A DNA stretch of 64,000 nt from Lacticaseibacillus daqingensis (lineage in GTDB: Bacteria > Bacillota > Bacilli > Lactobacillales > Lactobacillaceae), in assembly GCF_003946115.1 (NCBI RefSeq), contig NZ_RHOH01000002.1, positions 1 to 64,000 on the forward strand. The letters run 5' to 3'. Made by a program: the position numbers and the translations under genes. Below the pieces are notes generated by a model. That model saw only the letters and a list, made by a program, of their open reading frames with translations, did not search any database and had not been told where the DNA came from. Position 1 is the stretch's first letter, and each line of letters opens with the position of its first letter. Shown in pieces: positions 40,819-50,119 of this stretch.

Positions 40819-42471
40819 TTAGTCGGCCTCGACAATGCCCTTGCGGCCGTTTTTGGTGAAGGTGATGATCGCACCGAGCAGCACTAAGTCGACCAGTGCG
40901 ATCAGCGCTGCCTTGAGGCCAACGCTGGCCAGCCCCTTGAGCAGGTTCGTGTACATGCCGTAGCTGATCAGGCCGATCAGGCCGGCACCCAGCACGACGG
41001 TGAACACCCACCAGGCGCTGCGGCCAAAGGCGTTGCCGCGCTGGCTTTGGCGCTTGGCGATCCATGGCATCATGAAGCCTAACACGACCATGCCGATCGG
41101 GACCACGATGTTCAGCGTCAGCATCAAGGCAAAGGTGCTTTCATCCGCATCCGTTGGGAAGAAGCCCAGCACTGCGAGCAGGAAGGTGACGATCAGCATC
41201 CACAGCCCCACGATGAAGCCCAGCTTATCCGACTTGATGAACTTGTAAGCCGGCGTCGGGAAGCGGTCAGCGTGGCGACGCACCATGACGTAGGACCAAA
41301 ACAGGAAGCAGGTGGAGAAGGGACTGACGATCCCGTTCAGGTTCAACAGCCAGTTGAAGATGTCGTTGATCCGAGGTAGCATGCCCCCCAGTGCCATGAT
41401 CACCGCGCAGATGATGGTGGTCAGCCAGTAGCCATTGATCGGCAGGCCGTCAGAGTTTTTCTTGGTCAGCTGCCGCGGCATGAAGCGCTTGGCCACATCG
41501 GACAGGAACACGCGCGTTGACGCGTCCAAAATGACGGCCAGCTGCGCCAGCATGTAGACGCCTTGAACCACCGCGAACAGGTACATCAGACTGTTACCCA
41601 TGCCGAACTGCTTGCCAATGGCCTGAAAGGCGTAGTAGGAGCCGTTCATCTTAAGGTCGTTGGGCAAGTGGTGGGCGTTGAAGTAGACGCCCAGCGAGAA
41701 GGTGCCAAACAGGGTCAGGAACATGGTCATGATGGCGATCATCTTCAGGGCCTTCGGGAAGTCCTTGGCCGGGTTCTTCATGTCCGCGGTGTACGGGGCC
41801 GCGAGTTCCGAGCCATTCATCGCAAAGACGAAGAGCCCGAAGGTGGACAGGAACGACAGGGAGAAGAAGTGCTTGGGCATGAACGCGCTGAAGTTGAACG
41901 GGTGGGTGGCGATCGGGTTGCCGTTGGCCAGGCCTGCGAAGGTCATGATGACGAACAGCACAGTCATGATGAACATCGCGCCGCCGCCGATCGTGGACAT
42001 CCACTCCAGCGATTTGTTCTTGAAGAAGTGCTGCAGCCAGATGAAGACCACGAACACGACGGCGGTGAAAATGCCGAACCAGGCGTTGCCCATGTGGCTC
42101 TGAATGTCGCCGTTCCCGTTGGCGATCCAGCCGAAGCTGATGACCACGGAGTTGGCGACGTCGACCACGTAAGGCAGGCCGGTGATCCAGTAGAACCAGG
42201 CGGCAAAGTAGCCCACCGTGTCGCCGTTGGTTTGGCGCATCCAGCTGGTGATCCCCCCACCGAGTTCGGAGAAGGTCGAGCCCATGTGGGCCACGATCAG
42301 GTTGTAGGGAATAACGTAGAAAATGGTCATGATGACCCAGCTGGTCACCGCGACCAGCCCTTGGTTCTGGAAGTTGTAGATGATGTCATCAAAGCCGATG
42401 ACGGTCACGAAGTCCATCAGGCCAACGATCATCCACGGAATGTATTGCTTTTGCTTCGTCTCGGGTTGCAT
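40819..42471 (-). CDS. APC-superfamily amino acid permease (copy A)
   Basis: 550-aa permease with about 12 to 14 membrane helices. It opens MQPETKQKQYIPWMIVGLMD and has the glutamate/GABA antiporter-like features of the YjeM/GadC branch (LGSTFSELGGGITSWMRQ-type loop near residue 58, FAMNGSELAAPYT near residue 235, DASTRVFLSD near residue 350). Substrate unknown. I chose ATG 42471 because AAGGAGA lies six bases upstream; the open frame extends 49 codons further without a ribosome binding site. Tandem with a close paralogue 153 bases upstream. Confidence 0.88.
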   Translation of the reverse strand: MQPETKQKQYIPWMIVGLMDFVTVIGFDDIIYNFQNQGLVAVTSWVIMTIFYVIPYNLIVAHMGSTFSELGGGITSWMRQTNGDTVGYFAAWFYWITGLPYVVDVANSVVISFGWIANGNGDIQSHMGNAWFGIFTAVVFVVFIWLQHFFKNKSLEWMSTIGGGAMFIMTVLFVIMTFAGLANGNPIATHPFNFSAFMPKHFFSLSFLSTFGLFVFAMNGSELAAPYTADMKNPAKDFPKALKMIAIMTMFLTLFGTFSLGVYFNAHHLPNDLKMNGSYYAFQAIGKQFGMGNSLMYLFAVVQGVYMLAQLAVILDASTRVFLSDVAKRFMPRQLTKKNSDGLPINGYWLTTIICAVIMALGGMLPRINDIFNWLLNLNGIVSPFSTCFLFWSYVMVRRHADRFPTPAYKFIKSDKLGFIVGLWMLIVTFLLAVLGFFPTDADESTFALMLTLNIVVPIGMVVLGFMMPWIAKRQSQRGNAFGRSAWWVFTVVLGAGLIGLISYGMYTNLLKGLASVGLKAALIALVDLVLLGAIITFTKNGRKGIVEAD

Positions 42472-42590
42472 GTGGTGTCTCCTTAAGATTATTGCGTCCC
42501 CAGTGGGGAAAAACTGCTTTTCCCATTCTAATCCACCGATGCGGGTTGAGCTACCCTTTTCATTGAAAAAAATTAAGAATTTCTGAAAAC

Positions 42591-42615
42591 AAAAACGCGA
42601 CGCTATCGTCGCGTT
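42591..42615 (-). terminator. Intrinsic terminator of the second APC permease gene
   Basis: AACGCGACG-CTAT-CGTCGCGTT, a 9-bp stem, then a short T-run on the minus strand. Confidence 0.85.
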
Positions 42616-42624
42616 CAAGGGCCA

Positions 42625-44271
42625 TCAGGCGCTTTGAATCCCGTGGCGGCCATTCCGGGTGAGGCGAATGACGAAGGCCAGCACGGCCAGGTCGGCCAGC
42701 ACCACCACCGACCAGCGCAAACCGGCGCCCACGTGAGCTAGCAGCCGCACGTCCACCCCGTACGTGGTGGCGATGACGGCGGCCAGCATCAAGGCGGCGG
42801 TGATCACCTGCCAGCCGCGCGGGCTAAAGGCCATCCCGTGGTTCTGTTGCCGCTTAGCCAGCCACGGCATCATGAAGCCCAAGATGATCATGCCAGTGGG
42901 AACGGCCAGGTTCAAGATGAGCATCAGCGTGAAGGTGCGGGCGTTGGCATCGGTGGGGAAGAAGCCCAGCACCGCCAGGACAAAGGTCACCGCAAACATC
43001 CACAGGCCCACGCCGAAGCCCAGTTTATCCGACTTGAGGTGCTGGTAGTCGGGCTTGGGGAAGCGGTCAGCGTGCTTGCGGGCCCCCATGAAGGCCCAAA
43101 ACAGGAAGCAGGTGGCAAACGGACTGACGATCCCGTTGAGGTCTAGCAGCCAGTTGAAGATGTCGTTGATCTTGGGCAGCAGGCCGCCCAGCGCCATGAT
43201 GGTGCCACAGATGGCCGTGGTCAGCCAGTAGCCGTTGATGGGTAGCCCGTCGGCGTTCATCTTGGTCAGCTGCCGCGGTAGGAAGCGCTTGTTGGTGTCG
43301 GAGAGGAAGATGCGGGTCGATGCGTCCAGCAAAATGGCTAGTTGGGCCAGGTCGTACATGAGCTGGGTGGCCGTGAAGAGGTACAGCAACAGGTTGCCCA
43401 CCCCGAACTGGTGGCCGATCAGCTGAAAGGCATAGTAGTTCCCGTTCATCTTGAGGTCATGCGGCAAGTCGTTGGCGTTGAAGTAGACCCCCAGCGAAAA
43501 CGTCCCAAACAGCGTGAGAAACATGGTCATGATGGCGATCATCTTCAGGGCTTTGGGGAAGTCTTTGGCCGGATTTTTCATGTTTTTGGTGTACGGTGCG
43601 GCCAGCTCGGCTCCGTTCATGGCAAAGACGAACAACCCGAAGGTGGATAGGAAGGACAGGGAGAAGAAGTGCTTGGGCATGAACGCGTGCCAGTTGAACG
43701 GGTGCGTGGCGATCGGCCGCCCTTGGCTCAGACCGACAAAGGTCATGATGACGAACAGCACCGTCATGCCGAACATCGCGATGCCGCCAATGGTGGACAT
43801 GACCTCAAGCGACTTGTTCTTGAACAGGTGCTCCAGCCAGATGAAGGCGACGAACACGACCGCACTCAGGATGCCGAACCAGGCGTTCCCGATGTGGGAT
43901 TGGATGTCCCCGTTGCCAAACAGCAGCCAGCTGGCACTGATAATGACGGAGTTGGCGACGTCCACAACGTATGGCAGCTCGGTGATCCAGTAGAACCAGC
44001 CGGCAAAGTATCCCACGGTATCGCCGTTGGTTTGGCGCATCCAGCTGGTGATCCCACCCCCTTCTGCGGCAAAGGTCGAGCCGAGGTGGGCGACGATCAA
44101 GTTGTAGGGGATGACGTAAAAAAACGTCATCAGGACCCAAGTGAACAGGGCGACAAGCCCTTGGTTGCGAAAGTTATAAATGATGTCATCGAAGCCGATG
44201 ACCGTGACAAAGTCCATCAAACCGATGATGAACCAGGGAATGTAGTGCGGTTGGTCAGTTTTTGTGGTCAA
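42625..44271 (-). CDS. APC-superfamily amino acid permease (copy B), TTG start
   Basis: 548-aa paralogue of copy A; most residues are identical by eye through the transmembrane core, with divergence mainly in the last 60 residues. Same motifs: HLGSTFAAEGGGITSWMRQ, FAMNGAELAAPYT, DASTRIFLSD. The start codon is TTG at 44271, seven bases after AGGAG; no in-frame ATG lies near. Its leader contains interlocking inverted repeats and a possible short ORF (44296-44337), so it may be regulated differently from copy A. Confidence 0.88.
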   Translation of the reverse strand: MTTKTDQPHYIPWFIIGLMDFVTVIGFDDIIYNFRNQGLVALFTWVLMTFFYVIPYNLIVAHLGSTFAAEGGGITSWMRQTNGDTVGYFAGWFYWITELPYVVDVANSVIISASWLLFGNGDIQSHIGNAWFGILSAVVFVAFIWLEHLFKNKSLEVMSTIGGIAMFGMTVLFVIMTFVGLSQGRPIATHPFNWHAFMPKHFFSLSFLSTFGLFVFAMNGAELAAPYTKNMKNPAKDFPKALKMIAIMTMFLTLFGTFSLGVYFNANDLPHDLKMNGNYYAFQLIGHQFGVGNLLLYLFTATQLMYDLAQLAILLDASTRIFLSDTNKRFLPRQLTKMNADGLPINGYWLTTAICGTIMALGGLLPKINDIFNWLLDLNGIVSPFATCFLFWAFMGARKHADRFPKPDYQHLKSDKLGFGVGLWMFAVTFVLAVLGFFPTDANARTFTLMLILNLAVPTGMIILGFMMPWLAKRQQNHGMAFSPRGWQVITAALMLAAVIATTYGVDVRLLAHVGAGLRWSVVVLADLAVLAFVIRLTRNGRHGIQSA

Positions 44272-44295
44272 TGATTCGCTCCTATTAGATGAGGG

Positions 44296-44337
44296 TCAGC
44301 CGACAAGGGCGTGACCCGGAGCCTTGTTGTGTCGCAA
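44296..44337 (-). CDS. Candidate leader ORF in the copy B permease 5'UTR (13 aa)
   Basis: A TTG codon stands eight bases after a consensus AAGGAGG (plus-strand 44346-44352) and opens a frame reading (M)RHNKAPGHALVG then TGA. Within it lie four arms in the order ACAAGG, GGGTCA, CCTTGT, TGACCC, which would form a pseudoknot. No terminator follows. The strength of the ribosome binding site is the main argument. Confidence 0.35.
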   Translation of the reverse strand: MRHNKAPGHALVG

Positions 44338-44509
44338 GCGCGCCGCCTCCTTAAAAAACAACGGTGATTATTCTATAAGAAAAACATCATAAGTTAAAGG
44401 TTTTTCTGAAAAGCGGGTCAACTTACAGCTTTGTTAGGTGAATGTTCGCGCACGGGTTGGTGGGATGCGGTACGATAGCATCATGCAATTCATTAACGGA
44501 GGAATCGAC

Positions 44510-45268
44510 ATGCAAAATCAACCGGTCGTGAGCGTTCACGAGATCACCAAGACTTACGGGAAGGCCAACGAAAAGCAGTACCAGGCGCTGAAAGGCATCA
44601 CCTTTGACGTCCAAACCGGCGAATTCGTCGGCATCATGGGGGCCAGTGGCTCCGGGAAGACGACGCTGTTGAACATTCTGTCCACGCTCGATCGGCCCAC
44701 CAGCGGCACCGTGGCCATCAACGGCCAGGATGTCACGGCACTCAAGGGCGATAAGTTGTCTGATTTTCGCGCCAAGCAAGTGGGGTTCATTTTCCAGGAC
44801 TTCAACCTGCTGGAGAACCTGACCGCGCGGGAGAACATTGCGCTGCCAATGGCGCTTCAAAACGTTTCCCACAGCCGCCAGCAGCAGGCCGTCGATAAGA
44901 TCGCCGCGACGCTGGGCATCGCGGCGGTGCTGGATCACTACCCGACCGAGTTGTCTGGGGGGCAAAAGCAGCGCGTTGCGGCGGCTCGGGCGCTGGTGCA
45001 GGAGCCAGCCATCCTGTTCGGGGACGAGCCGACCGGGGCGCTGGACTCTCAGTCCGCGCGCGAGCTGCTGAACACGATGCAGGGGCTGAACCAACAGCAG
45101 GGCGTGTCCATTTTGTTGGTCACCCACGACCCGTTCTCCGCCAGTTACGCGCAGCGCATCTTGTTCATCAAGGACGGCCAGATCGGCCAGGAACTGCGCC
45201 ATGGGGACAAAACGCAAGAGGAATTCTACCAAGAGATTCTCGACACCCTGGGCACCTTCCAGAAGTAG
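44510..45268 (+). CDS. ABC transporter ATPase, BceA type
   Basis: 252-aa ATPase of the antimicrobial-peptide detoxification family. Walker A GASGSGKTT (about residue 45), Q-loop FIFQDFNLLENLT, signature LSGGQKQRVAAARALV (about residue 149), Walker B ILFGDEPTGALD, and switch VTHDPFSA. GGAGGA precedes ATG 44510. The partner permease starts 19 bases downstream. No BceRS-type two-component genes are adjacent. Confidence 0.9.
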   Translation: MQNQPVVSVHEITKTYGKANEKQYQALKGITFDVQTGEFVGIMGASGSGKTTLLNILSTLDRPTSGTVAINGQDVTALKGDKLSDFRAKQVGFIFQDFNLLENLTARENIALPMALQNVSHSRQQQAVDKIAATLGIAAVLDHYPTELSGGQKQRVAAARALVQEPAILFGDEPTGALDSQSARELLNTMQGLNQQQGVSILLVTHDPFSASYAQRILFIKDGQIGQELRHGDKTQEEFYQEILDTLGTFQK

Positions 45269-45287
45269 TGGGGGGTAAGGAGAGATT

Positions 45288-47093
45288 ATGTTACGCAAAT
45301 TAGCACTCGGCGGGATTCGTGCCCGCTTCCGCGACTATGCGGTCTTGTTCTCGGGGCTCGTCATCGCCAGCGCGGTCTTTTACATGTTCATGGCTCTGGC
45401 GACCAACTCAGCGTTCCTGACGGCCAACTCGCCGGTATCCTCAACGACCATCATCTTTGGGTTCGGTGAGGTGCTCCTGATCATCATCACCACCGTGTAC
45501 ATTGTGTACGCCAACACGTTTTTGATGAGCATGCGCCAGCGCGATTATGCGATGTTCATGATGCTCGGCGCCAAGAGCCGCAAGATCGCCCAGCTGATTT
45601 TCATTGAAACCGTCAGCGTTGGCTTCCTTGCCTCGGTGGTGGGAACGCTGGTGGGGATGGGGCTGACCGGGGTGGCCGGCCGCATTTTGATCAACATGCT
45701 GCACGCGCCGGCCACGCACTTCTCGGTGTTCTGGGGCCCGGCGATCCTTGCCACCTTCGGCTTCTTCCTCGCGATGTTCGTGGTGGCGGCGGTGATCAAC
45801 GCGATCCGCTTGCTCAAAACCCCGATGTTGCAACTGCTTCACGCCGACACGACCCCGAACCGGATCCGCCAAAAGGGCTGGGGCCTGATCCTTGAGGCGG
45901 TCGCCGCCGTCATTCTACTGGGCATCGGCTATGTGGCGATGGGCCAAATGATGAAGATCGGGTTGATGGCGATCGGTATTGCACTCGTGACCATCGTCTT
46001 GGGGACATATCTGTTGTTCAACGCGCTGCTGGTGGCCCTGATCGACTTACTCAAGCGCAACCACCGCTTCGCCGCCCGGGGGTTGCACACCTTTACCCTC
46101 AGCCAGTTGAGTTTTCGGATTCGTGATTACACCAAGATCCTGGCCGTTGTGGCGATGCTTTTTGCCCTGGCGCTGGGGGCAATCACCGTGGGGCTCGGCT
46201 TCCAACGCGAGATCCCGGAACGCGCCAACGAGCTGAACGCCTATGATGTGGTCACCATTGATGCGCCCGCCAGCGAGCGCGCAGCCGCCACGAAGCTGAC
46301 CGGTGTCATGCATGCAGCCCTGTACACCCAAAAGGTGAGCGGCAAGACGGTTTACCTCAACGCGACCGAGGTCAACGCGCACCCGCTCCGGCTGCGGGTG
46401 TTTGAGGACAACGTGGCCAAGCTCCGTCAGGCCGACGCTAAGACGTTCGCGCAGCTGGTTCAGGCCGGCGCAGACACCGACATGCTGGTGCGCCCTACCG
46501 ATGTCGGCAAAGGGGTGGTGGTGCTCCCAGCCGCCCAATTCGCGGTCCAGACCGGGACCACGCACATCATACGCACGTATGTCGTGCGCGACTTCATCGG
46601 CAATTACGACACCATCAAAACCATGGCCACGGCCCAGACGAAGCGCTTCAAGGTCAATCCGATGATGCAAATTGGCCAGAAGTTCTACTACTATGAGATT
46701 CTGAACGGCATGTACTCCGGCTTTGCTTTCATGGGCTTCTTCCTTGGGATCGCGTTCCTCGCCATGCTGGCGTCCACCTTAATGTTCAAAATTCTCAGTG
46801 GGGCCAGTTACGATGCTAGCCGCTACCTGATGCTTCAAAAGGTCGGGGTCCGCAAGGGGCTGTTACGGCGGTCGATCCGCCAGGAAATCGGTGCGCTGTT
46901 CTTCTTCCCGGGGCTGCTTGGGGTGGTTCATGTCCTGTTTGGCCTGAAGATGTTTGACAGTTTGCTGGCGCACCCTTATGGGAACCTGATCGTGCCTTTT
47001 GGGATCTTCCTCCTGCTTTACGCCATTTACTACGGGCTGACCGTGTGGCTGTACGAAACGATCGTCATTCAAAAATCGCTTGCAACGGATTAG
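45288..47093 (+). CDS. ABC transporter permease, BceB/FtsX type
   Basis: 601-aa permease with FtsX modules: an N-terminal helix, a three-helix module (residues about 55-185), further helices near 200-300, an extracellular domain of roughly 170 residues (about 310-460) and the C-terminal helices. Extracellular size and length fit BceB-like permeases that free lipid II-cycle intermediates from bacitracin or lantibiotics. GGAG precedes the ATG. Confidence 0.87.
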   Translation: MLRKLALGGIRARFRDYAVLFSGLVIASAVFYMFMALATNSAFLTANSPVSSTTIIFGFGEVLLIIITTVYIVYANTFLMSMRQRDYAMFMMLGAKSRKIAQLIFIETVSVGFLASVVGTLVGMGLTGVAGRILINMLHAPATHFSVFWGPAILATFGFFLAMFVVAAVINAIRLLKTPMLQLLHADTTPNRIRQKGWGLILEAVAAVILLGIGYVAMGQMMKIGLMAIGIALVTIVLGTYLLFNALLVALIDLLKRNHRFAARGLHTFTLSQLSFRIRDYTKILAVVAMLFALALGAITVGLGFQREIPERANELNAYDVVTIDAPASERAAATKLTGVMHAALYTQKVSGKTVYLNATEVNAHPLRLRVFEDNVAKLRQADAKTFAQLVQAGADTDMLVRPTDVGKGVVVLPAAQFAVQTGTTHIIRTYVVRDFIGNYDTIKTMATAQTKRFKVNPMMQIGQKFYYYEILNGMYSGFAFMGFFLGIAFLAMLASTLMFKILSGASYDASRYLMLQKVGVRKGLLRRSIRQEIGALFFFPGLLGVVHVLFGLKMFDSLLAHPYGNLIVPFGIFLLLYAIYYGLTVWLYETIVIQKSLATD

Positions 47094-47104
47094 TCGCAGG
47101 CAGG

Positions 47105-47132
47105 AAAGTCGGGCCATGAGTCCGGCTTTTTT
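47105..47132 (+). terminator. Terminator of the BceAB-type operon
   Basis: AGTCGG/CCGGCT stem (one G-U, extended by A-T pairs) followed by six T. Modest stem. Confidence 0.65.
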
Positions 47133-47213
47133 GTTGCGGAAAAAGTCCGCCAGAAAGTTACCTGCGGTTTTTTGCGTTTTTTTTCGGGAAATTAAGTTAA
47201 TTTTTCGTGAGAA

Positions 47214-47227
47214 TGTAAGCGCTCACA
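47214..47227 (+). promoter_or_regulatory. cre site upstream of the BMP/Nup operon
   Basis: TGTAAGCGCTCACA matches the CcpA-binding consensus TGWAANCGNTNWCA at every position. It is about 125 bp upstream of the -35, a position compatible with CcpA-dependent control of bmpA. Confidence 0.7.
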
Positions 47228-47284
47228 CGCTATTTGCGCCGGTTTTTGTTCTTTCATTCGGGACCGAAGCCTAAGGCAACGCGG

Positions 47285-47305
47285 TTTGAATGTAACCGAT
47301 TCAAA
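47285..47305. promoter_or_regulatory. Inverted repeat upstream of bmpA promoter
   Basis: TTTGAAT-N7-ATTCAAA, perfect 7-bp dyad, 36 bp upstream of the -35 box. Candidate operator for an unidentified regulator. Confidence 0.5.
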
Positions 47306-47334
47306 TCCGAACGTTATGCAATAAGTAAGTAGTG

Positions 47335-47369
47335 TCGTTCTTGAACGAATTGGGTCAGCATGCTACAAT
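47335..47369 (+). promoter_or_regulatory. bmpA promoter with overlapping palindrome
   Basis: TTGAAC (47341-47346), 17 bp, TACAAT (47364-47369). The palindrome TCGTTC-TTGAACGA (47335-47348) covers the -35, a typical repressor position. Confidence 0.7.
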
Positions 47370-47412
47370 TTTTATAACAACGGAGAAGCTATCCGATAAG
47401 GGGGAAATAGTC

Positions 47413-48459
47413 GTGAAAATCAGTCATAAGCTTGGCATGATCGCGCTGGTCGCGGTCACGGCAACAGTTTTGGGGGCCTGCGGCAGCAAGCAAACGAGTG
47501 ACACCAAAGGGAAGACCGACCCGAAGCACTCAGTCGCATTAGTCACCGATGGTGGCGGTGTTGATGATAAGTCGTTCAACCAGAGTGGTTGGGAAGGGCT
47601 CGAGAAGTGGGGCAAGAAACACGACTTAGTTAAAGGGGTCGGTGGCTACAACTACGCACAAAGCAACTCCGATGCCGACTTTACGCCAAACATCAACAAG
47701 TTGATTCAGGCGAAGTACGCGATGATCGTCGGGACCGGCTACAAGCTGGTCAGCGCCATCACCAAGGCGTCCAAGGCCAACCCGGACACGAAGTTCCTGA
47801 TCATCGATGACGTCGTGAACCGCAAGAACGTTGCGTCCGTTACCTTCAAGGACAACGAAGGCGCCTTCCTGGCCGGGGTTGCCGCAGCCAAGACTACGAA
47901 GACCAACAAGGTCGGGTTCGTCGGTGGGATGCACAGTGAAGTGATCGACCGTTTCGAAGCCGGTTTCCGTCAAGGGGTGGCAACGGTCAACCCGAAGATC
48001 GAAGTGGACATCCAGTACGTTGGCGACTTCAGCAAGCCTGCGATCGGCCAGTCCCTGGCTTCCGCAATGTTCAACAACAACGTTGACGTGATCTACCACG
48101 CGGCGGGTGGTTCCGGTGCCGGGGTCTTCTCCGCGGCGAAGAACGTGATCAAGTCCAAGAAGGTCTGGGTCATCGGGGTCGATCAAGACCAAACCGCTGA
48201 AGGGAAGTACTCTGGCGGTAACCTGACGCTGACGTCCACCATCAAGGGTGTGGGGACGGCCATCAACAAGGTTGCTGACGCGGCGATGGATGGCAAGTTC
48301 CCTGGCGGCAAGACCACCGTTTACGGCTTGAAGGAAAACGGGGTTTCGCTGGTCAAGGGGAACATGAGCGCAGACGCTTGGAAGTCCGTTCAGGAATACA
48401 AGCAACAGATCATCGACGGCAAGATCACGGTGGCCGAAAAGCCTGCTGATCTGAAGTAA
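47413..48459 (+). CDS. bmpA: BMP family nucleoside-binding lipoprotein
   Basis: 348-aa lipoprotein with lipobox LGAC (residues about 22-25), then a BMP (PnrA-like) domain: ALVTDGGGVDDKSFNQSGWEGL (in part DDKSFNQSGWEGL, about residue 55), GFVGGMHSEVIDRFEAGF and VIGVDQDQTAEGKY. It captures purine or pyrimidine nucleosides for the transporter encoded downstream. GTG start, with GGGGG about ten bases upstream. A terminator-like hairpin after the gene should make it more abundant than the membrane components. Confidence 0.92.
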   Translation: MKISHKLGMIALVAVTATVLGACGSKQTSDTKGKTDPKHSVALVTDGGGVDDKSFNQSGWEGLEKWGKKHDLVKGVGGYNYAQSNSDADFTPNINKLIQAKYAMIVGTGYKLVSAITKASKANPDTKFLIIDDVVNRKNVASVTFKDNEGAFLAGVAAAKTTKTNKVGFVGGMHSEVIDRFEAGFRQGVATVNPKIEVDIQYVGDFSKPAIGQSLASAMFNNNVDVIYHAAGGSGAGVFSAAKNVIKSKKVWVIGVDQDQTAEGKYSGGNLTLTSTIKGVGTAINKVADAAMDGKFPGGKTTVYGLKENGVSLVKGNMSADAWKSVQEYKQQIIDGKITVAEKPADLK

Positions 48460-48483
48460 CGACAGAATACTTTTTCTGGCAAT

Positions 48484-48525
48484 ATGGGCTGAGGGTGGAC
48501 AGTTGTCTGACCTTAGCCCATTTTT
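48484..48525 (+). terminator. Intra-operon partial terminator after bmpA
   Basis: ATGGGCT (48484-48490) pairs with AGCCCAT (48515-48521), extended by AGG/CCT, then TTTTT. Read-through is required for the downstream genes, which lack their own obvious promoter. Confidence 0.75.
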
Positions 48526-48580
48526 ACCAGCACACGCGTGTCGAGCCACCCCCGGTACGCGGCAAAGAAAGGGTGAGTAC

Positions 48581-50119
48581 ATGGCAGAACCAGCAATCAA
48601 AGTGACGGGGCTGACGAAGCGCTTCGGCGATTTTGTCGCGAACGATCACCTGGACCTGACAATCAACTTCGGTGAAGTCCACGCGTTGTTGGGCGAAAAC
48701 GGGGCCGGTAAGACAACGATGATGAACATGTTGTCTGGCATTTTGATCCCGACGAGCGGCACCATTGAGGTGCGCGGCAAAGCGGCCCACCTGCAGTCCG
48801 CTAAAGACGCCACGGCCTTGGGCATCGGGATGGTGCACCAGCACTTCATGCTCGTGGAAAACTTCTCCGTCATCGACAACATCATTCTGGGCGCCGAGCC
48901 GACCAAGGGCGGTAAGATCGACCGCACGAAGGCCAAAAAGGACATTATGGCGCTGTCCGAGAAGTACCGGCTGCGCATTGAACCGGACGCCAAGATCGAG
49001 GACATCTCGGTGGGCATGCAGCAGCGGGTCGAGATCCTGAAAGTGTTGTACCGGCAGGCGGACATCTTGATCTTCGATGAGCCGACTGCGGTGCTGACGC
49101 CGCAGGAAATCGACGAGCTGCTCGACATCATGCGCCAGCTGGCTTCGGAAGGCAAAGCGGTCGTGCTGATTTCCCACAAGCTGGCCGAGCTGCGCCAGGT
49201 GGCCGATGTGATCACCATCATTCGGCGCGGGAAGAAGATCGACACGGTGCCGGCCAGCACGTCCACTGCCGAACTGGCGGACAAGATGGTGGGCCGCCAT
49301 GTCAACTTCGCGCGCGAACGCGTGCCGATGCCGGAAGGGGCCCCGGTGCTTGAGGTCAAGGACCTGGTCGTGGAGGACAAGGACAAGGTGGCGCATGTGC
49401 GTGACCTGAGCCTGATGCTGCGCGGCGGGGAGATCCTCGGCTTAGCCGGGATCGATGGCAACGGCCAAAGCGAGTTCGTTAAGGCGATCACCGGCCTGCT
49501 GCCCGTGACTGCCGGCCAGATTTTGATCGGTGGCAAGGACCTGACCCACGCCACGCCGCGTGAGGTCACCGAGGCCTCCGTTGGCCACATTCCGGAAGAC
49601 CGGCAGCGCTTCGGTCTGGTGATGCCGATGGACTTGGTCGAAAACATGTCGCTTCAGACCTACTACAAGCCACCGTTGTCGCACCACGGCGTCATGGACA
49701 CCAAGGTGATGGTCCAAACCACCGAGCAGCTGCTCGACGACTACGATGTGCGCCACGCCAACCTGCAACAAAAAGCCGGGGACTTATCCGGGGGGAATCA
49801 GCAGAAGCTGATCATCGCCCGTGAGCTGTCCCGCGACCCACAGCTGGTCATCGCGATGAACCCCACGCGCGGACTAGATGTCGGGGCCATTGAATTCATT
49901 CACGCCCAGCTCCTTAAGGCGCGGGCTGCTGGCCACGCCGTTCTCTTGATCTCATTTGAGCTGGATGAAGTCCGGCAGTTGTCCGACCGGATCGCGGTCA
50001 TTCACAACGGCCACATTGTTGGTGAAAGCGCGACAAGCGACCTGACCGAGCAACAGATCGGGTTGATGATGACTGGGGAAACACTTGAGCACGCAAAGGA
50101 GGCCACCCATGAGAATTAA
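48581..50119 (+). CDS. nupA: Nucleoside ABC transporter ATPase (double NBD)
   Basis: 512-aa protein with two fused ATPase domains. The first has Walker A GENGAGKTT (about residue 38), signature ISVGMQQRVEILKVLYR and LIFDEPTAVLTP. The second, from about residue 255, has the degenerate P-loop GIDGNGQSEF usual for this family, SGGNQQKLIIARELSRDP, and NPTRGLDVGAIEF. AAAGGGTGAG precedes the ATG. It overlaps the next gene by 11 bases. Confidence 0.92.
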   Translation: MAEPAIKVTGLTKRFGDFVANDHLDLTINFGEVHALLGENGAGKTTMMNMLSGILIPTSGTIEVRGKAAHLQSAKDATALGIGMVHQHFMLVENFSVIDNIILGAEPTKGGKIDRTKAKKDIMALSEKYRLRIEPDAKIEDISVGMQQRVEILKVLYRQADILIFDEPTAVLTPQEIDELLDIMRQLASEGKAVVLISHKLAELRQVADVITIIRRGKKIDTVPASTSTAELADKMVGRHVNFARERVPMPEGAPVLEVKDLVVEDKDKVAHVRDLSLMLRGGEILGLAGIDGNGQSEFVKAITGLLPVTAGQILIGGKDLTHATPREVTEASVGHIPEDRQRFGLVMPMDLVENMSLQTYYKPPLSHHGVMDTKVMVQTTEQLLDDYDVRHANLQQKAGDLSGGNQQKLIIARELSRDPQLVIAMNPTRGLDVGAIEFIHAQLLKARAAGHAVLLISFELDEVRQLSDRIAVIHNGHIVGESATSDLTEQQIGLMMTGETLEHAKEATHEN

